From positions 6,634,001 to 6,698,000 of the forward strand of contig NZ_JADOTY010000001.1 in assembly GCF_015751785.1 (NCBI RefSeq): 64,000 nt of DNA. Direction: 5' to 3'. Source of the stretch: Micromonospora vinacea (GTDB lineage: Bacteria; Actinomycetota; Actinomycetes; Mycobacteriales; Micromonosporaceae). Below the pieces are notes generated by a model. That model did no database searches. It was not told the origin of the DNA and saw only the letters and a list, made by a program, of their open reading frames with translations. The position numbers were made by a program, and so were the translations under genes. Each line of letters starts with the position of its first letter. The stretch's first letter is position 1. Shown piece by piece: positions 62,401-64,000 of the stretch.

Positions 62401-63377
62401 ACGCGACACGTGACGCCGGGAAGTGGGTGCCCGATCGGCACGGCGTCGCCGGCCCATCCGGTCAGGTCGGCGACTGTGGCGACGACTGTGGTCTCGGTCG
62501 GCCCGTAGGTGTTGAGCAGCCGTACCCCGGGGCCGGCGGCGCGCTGCCACCGGCGTACCGCGTCGGGCCGCGCGGCCTCGCCCCCGATGATCGTCAGCCG
62601 GACCGTGGCGGGCACTGTCGCCTCGGCACGGTCCAGGGCGGCGACCAGGTCGTGCCAGTACGCGGTCGGCAGGTCCAGCACGGTGATGCCGAGTCCCGCG
62701 CAGCGGTCCAGGAACAGGTCGGGGCGACTGATCATGTCATCGTCGCGCAGCACGACGGCCGCCCCGCAGGTCAGCGCCGGGAAGATCTCCTCGACGCTGG
62801 CGTCGAAACTCAGTGACGCGAACTGCAGGACCCGGTCGGCCTCGGTGAGCTCGTAGCGCTGCCGGGCGGCGGCGCAGAACGCGGCGAGCGCGGACATCGG
62901 CACGACCACGCCCTTGGGCCGCCCGGTCGACCCGGACGTGTACACGACGTACGCCGCTCCCGCGCCAGCCGATGCGTGCGCTTCCGTTCGCAGCAGGGGG
63001 TCCGTCGCGACGACGCCGTCCGATGTGATGACCGCGCGGGGCTTCGCGTCGGCGAGGATGAGCTCCTGACGCGCCACCGGATAGGCGGGGTCGATGGGCA
63101 CATAGCCCGCGCCCACCCGCAGGACCGCCAGCATCGCCACGACCGCGTCCCGGCTACGCGGCATGCGCAGCCCCACCAGGTCGCCGTCCGACACCCCCGT
63201 CACCGTCAACTCCGCCGCCCGCTCCTCGACGCGGGCAACCAGCTCGGCGTAGGTCAGCTCACCCGCGCCGTCGACCACCGCAGCGGCCGCGGGCCGGCGC
63301 TGGGCCTGGGCGGCGATGGCCTGCCACAGTGGACCCTCCCCCACCGGCGATGTGCGGATGTCGATGGCCTGACTCAT
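56436..63377 (-). CDS. Two-module NRPS (A-T-C-A-T-TE) fused to an MFS transporter
   Basis: 2313 residues in one chain. A1 (about 15-480: YVVYTSGSTGRPKG, NTYGPTETT, GFRVEPGEIE), T1 (Ser533 in GGDSLDA), C (about 585-1010; HHLVFDG active site near 699), A2 (about 1015-1500: YVIYTSGSTGKAKG, NAYGVTEVT, GYRIELGEVE), T2 (Ser1549 in GGDSFAA), TE (about 1575-1850; nucleophile elbow GHCLG with Cys1682 instead of Ser, Asp in VGSRD, His in AGHFF), then a 10-12 TM MFS domain (about 1865-2270; GPIAGAVVDRWDRRRV). Without a leading C domain, module 1 starts the chain. Pocket residues read by hand: A1 DAEDIGTVVK, A2 DMGEIGAVDK (close to the known ornithine code), both acidic, so basic amino acids are predicted. 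The start has GGGAG 6 nt before ATG. The MFS part may export the released product. Confidence 0.9.
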   Translation of the reverse strand: MSQAIDIRTSPVGEGPLWQAIAAQAQRRPAAAAVVDGAGELTYAELVARVEERAAELTVTGVSDGDLVGLRMPRSRDAVVAMLAVLRVGAGYVPIDPAYPVARQELILADAKPRAVITSDGVVATDPLLRTEAHASAGAGAAYVVYTSGSTGRPKGVVVPMSALAAFCAAARQRYELTEADRVLQFASLSFDASVEEIFPALTCGAAVVLRDDDMISRPDLFLDRCAGLGITVLDLPTAYWHDLVAALDRAEATVPATVRLTIIGGEAARPDAVRRWQRAAGPGVRLLNTYGPTETTVVATVADLTGWAGDAVPIGHPLPGVTCRVLAEDDTETPDGEAGELAIGGAQVATGYLRRPDLTTERFRPGPTGREYRTGDRVRRAADGSLEFLGRLDAQIKIRGFRVEPGEIEAALRTAPGIEDAVVVLGERGGQARLTGHVVAAREVDLTAVRAALAEVLPAYLVPAALVRHDRLPLTVQGKVDRRALAAVVPDSPVVDPGLTPAQRAVARIWTAVLGIPQVRQDDDFLALGGDSLDAVRMISALRHEHGVELTLSQLYAAPTLAEVANLVTSANTGGVAETVAVAEGVPVALSALQRDFWVAEQVCADLPAHTLGIRYRFAEPVDPAALARALTALARRHPLLRAGFPDDGAEPRMVIGSDALLELVQGEPVTAKFDLAAGPLARAYLGADSTELVLVVHHLVFDGWSATVVGEELAALYRAARTGTEPDLAPPAALPDLAARNTTARSDADLREYWRQRFVDADLDLELPADRPRPVARSFTAARLTRHVDPALLNRLRAYGRGERASLFMVVLAGLQTVLARYTGRTDVTVLTPVAGRTGPGEAALVGPLLNILPMRGDVAGAPTFAQLVARVRDAVLADLDHQTLALPDLVDALARPGSGNRNRVSPVMLTVHNTPAPRDTAVRYAGELAPAATMVDLAVGLDFPADGPLLTIDYATELFDEPRVAALADHLLTLLAAAASDPGTEVLRLPLLTAEERHRILHDWNDVAAPVPDATTVHELFERHAAATPDAPALTFRGDTMSYGELNKRANRIARRLRAESVRPRDRVAICLDRGLDLFVAMWGVLKAGAAYVPLDPAYPRERLDYMLADSGAAVLVDAAYLRDPLPEDGSDVPPAASADDPAYVIYTSGSTGKAKGVVVTHRNLVHAAGMWQRAYDLRPEWTYQQAASFSFDMFVGETLRAHTIGGRLVVVPRETLLDPADLYQLMRTERVECTELVPAVLRGLLAHADRTGAGLAWLRMLIGGGEKWHVHEYELARRLVGPHGRVVNAYGVTEVTVDNVWFDGSAAHLPAEAPLPIGRPFPNNRVYVLDAHGEPVPAGVVGELYLGGAGVAPGYHQRPELTAERFVDDPYAPEPGARMYRTGDAARFHADGTVDFLGRLDDQVKVNGYRIELGEVEAALGALPGVASCAVAVHTPASGIARLIGYVVTATGQEADEAALRDGLGRALPVHMVPARVLTLSALPLTPNGKLDRRRLPTPPQTGATVAGPAPGTPREKTIAAAWSAVLGVADIGLDDSFFALGGDSFAALKVVRQITPAPTLLDLYQQPTVRRLAALLDGRAESPPVGRRMLHRLTPRDADLAAGGMTVVGVPYSGGSAVAYQPLADALPSTWALLAVELPGHDYARPDEPLLPSAEVAERVLVELQEVSGPVLLYGHCLGVAVTMQIARRAEEAGVELAGVALGAGFPTARLPGRIFDWFYRFVPTDALTSDREYLAYLRGRGGFTDVDDPQQQAFVLRNVRHDARDAEEFFTAAYLGQTARLKAPVLAVVGSRDRVTEHYQERYREWEHFGEGGVHLAVLPKAGHFFVKSHAQPLAAELVAFAGGVTTEPVHRNHQAGPAPSLARFATVAAGQFLSMIGSGLSALVLSIWVFQRTGSLTDFAVVNAIGLLPGILIGPIAGAVVDRWDRRRVMLASDAVAGLSMVALAMTVFAGGGLQLWQIYLAVSVTSMAGAFQRPAYLAAVAQLVPKRFLGHANGISQLGVSVGTVFAPLLGAGLIATVGVSGVLLIDTATFAAGVLSLLLVRFPNLMFHRREETFRTEIANGWRYIIRRPGLRAALRFFIVDHAFYTLGFAVITPMLLIEQRPAVLGLALGAGGVGGLAGSVVMGVWGGTVRRAHGLILFMGLGSIAMTVVGLGAGPVWVIVGMFLLTFGESLAEGHWIAVVQTKVGFELQGRILSIFISLMMLTMPIGYLVVGPLAERYVQPLLEPGGALANSVGEVLGTGPGRGLALLVTISGLLQLAWAVRGWLDRRLRLLEDGLPDALPPAEIGSRDDLQRAADAALPTPR

Positions 63378-63492
63378 GACGTGCTCCCGGGTGTCGCAGA
63401 CGGCGAAAGGCGTGCCGGCGCAAGACCCTAGGGACCAAGTGAGGTTCGCGGATGAACACCGACCGTCGCTCGGAAGGATCCTGATCACGGGC

Positions 63493-63511
63493 GCGTTCAC
63501 CTGGTGAACGC
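63493..63511. promoter_or_regulatory. Odd palindrome upstream of the NRPS gene (GCGTTCACC-T-GGTGAACGC)
   Basis: Nine-bp perfect arms around one central T, about 115 nt before the NRPS start in the 500-nt divergent region (63378-63877), which otherwise holds no gene. Half-sites GTGAAC recur near 63590 and at 63867. Candidate cluster-regulator operator. Confidence 0.6.
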
Positions 63512-63877
63512 CACGGCCCACCGGCCAAACGCTGCCGCCGCCTGCGGGAACACCGATGACTCACACCCAGTTGCGATGAACTGTGCGTGAACTCGACCAC
63601 GCAGGAGTGGGGCCGTGGCCGCGCAGGGTAGGAGGAGTCCCATGACCGACGGCCAGGCCGCCGACACGGCCTGAGCAGAGACACGAGTGTGATCGGCCGG
63701 CGGCACGTCGCGCCGTTCGACGTTTCCGCAACGGGTCCCTGTGGTGGTGGACACGAAGCCGTCTTTTGCCCGTGCTTCCGGCCCGATGCGACGTAGCGTT
63801 GAGGGCTGCCCAGGGCGGGTCCGCATGCCGCGCGCCTGGTTGACGCCGATCCGCAAGACGAAAATGGTGAACGTCGG

Positions 63878-64000
63878 GTGCCCTTGACGAGTGAACCCCA
63901 GGTGGTCGCGCTACCGCCGTCAGCTGCCGCACCGACGATTCCTGCGGTGTTCCGATCCGCATCGGCCCCGGCCCGCCGCACGCTTGTCGACATTCTCGAC
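63878..64000 (+). CDS. N-terminus of a probable second adenylating enzyme / NRPS (partial, cut by window end)
   Basis: 41 codons to the right edge: (V)PLTSEPQVVALPPSAAAP, then ...RRTLVDILD. The RTLVDIL opening is the usual start of an adenylation domain, and I recall it from Pls/PosA-type synthetases that assemble basic amino acids. GTG start with GGTGA 7 nt upstream. Divergent from the NRPS-MFS gene. Identity is tentative because only 41 residues are visible. Confidence 0.4.
   Translation, partial: MPLTSEPQVVALPPSAAAPTIPAVFRSASAPARRTLVDILD

Noticed and set aside
1..64000. CRISPR arrays, insertion sequences or prophage modules
   Set aside because: No regularly spaced repeats, transposase or integrase genes were found on reading; the endonuclease is the only mobile-type gene.

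Overview
The window reads as chromosome of a high-GC actinomycete. GTG and TTG starts and 4-nt ATGA/GTGA gene overlaps are common, several genes look leaderless (a TANNNT box 6-8 nt before the start codon), and the families present are actinobacterial: SAV_2336/NB-ARC/TPR, PucR, TIGR02983-type SigE, LtrA, the F420-type DUF385 fold, and a GH44-CBM2 cellulase. Micromonosporaceae is my best guess, but it is an inference from gene content, because no rRNA or complete tRNA is present.

Layout. 0-5.3 kb: a translationally coupled pair, an EAD2/VMAP-C protein and a vWA-like/NB-ARC/TPR STAND protein, which looks like a conflict (defence or cell-death) module cut by the left edge. 5.6-9.7 kb: a GNAT, then a divergent cellulolytic pair (Cip1-like secreted protein and GH44-FnIII-CBM2 endoglucanase) with a CebR-type operator. 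9.8-10.9 kb: a PD-(D/E)XK endonuclease flanked by degenerate tRNA-like sequences. 11-13.3 kb: P450 plus 3Fe-4S ferredoxin and an unknown protein. 13.4-15.3 kb: an ECF sigma factor, a one-TM protein and a lipoprotein that share an unusual exported domain. 15.7-17.8 kb: a tiny basic protein, a hydrolase remnant and NhaA. 17.8-23.3 kb: PucR regulator and two back-to-back ABC-2 exporters. 23.4-31.1 kb: a sugar/nucleoside cluster (methyltransferase, DUF2064, GT2, polytopic membrane protein, sugar epimerase, molybdopterin oxidoreductase, MTA phosphorylase). 31.2-39.6 kb: VOC protein, large membrane-anchored TIM-barrel hydrolase-like protein, secreted serine protease, a probable propeller protein and a HEAT-repeat protein. 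39.6-45 kb: small metabolic genes, a TetR/SDR/DUF385 unit with two clear operators, several gene fragments and a zinc alcohol dehydrogenase. 45-50.4 kb: LtrA, a BlaA-like LysR with a BlaB-like penicillin-recognising protein, a CPBP protease and a lipoprotein class A beta-lactamase. 51-54.5 kb: ABC exporter plus DesK/NarL-type two-component system. 54.5-64 kb: an apparently uncharacterised biosynthetic cluster, comprising an NRPS (A-T-C-A-T-TE) fused in one chain to an MFS transporter, a PLP enzyme, a membrane desaturase and, divergently at the right edge, the start of what looks like another adenylating enzyme.

The most novel pieces are the NRPS-MFS cluster, whose two adenylation pockets read as basic-amino-acid specific; the sigma-factor/shared-domain system; the VMAP/NB-ARC pair; and the BlaA-BlaB-beta-lactamase locus. 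All functions are inferred from the sequence alone, without database searches.
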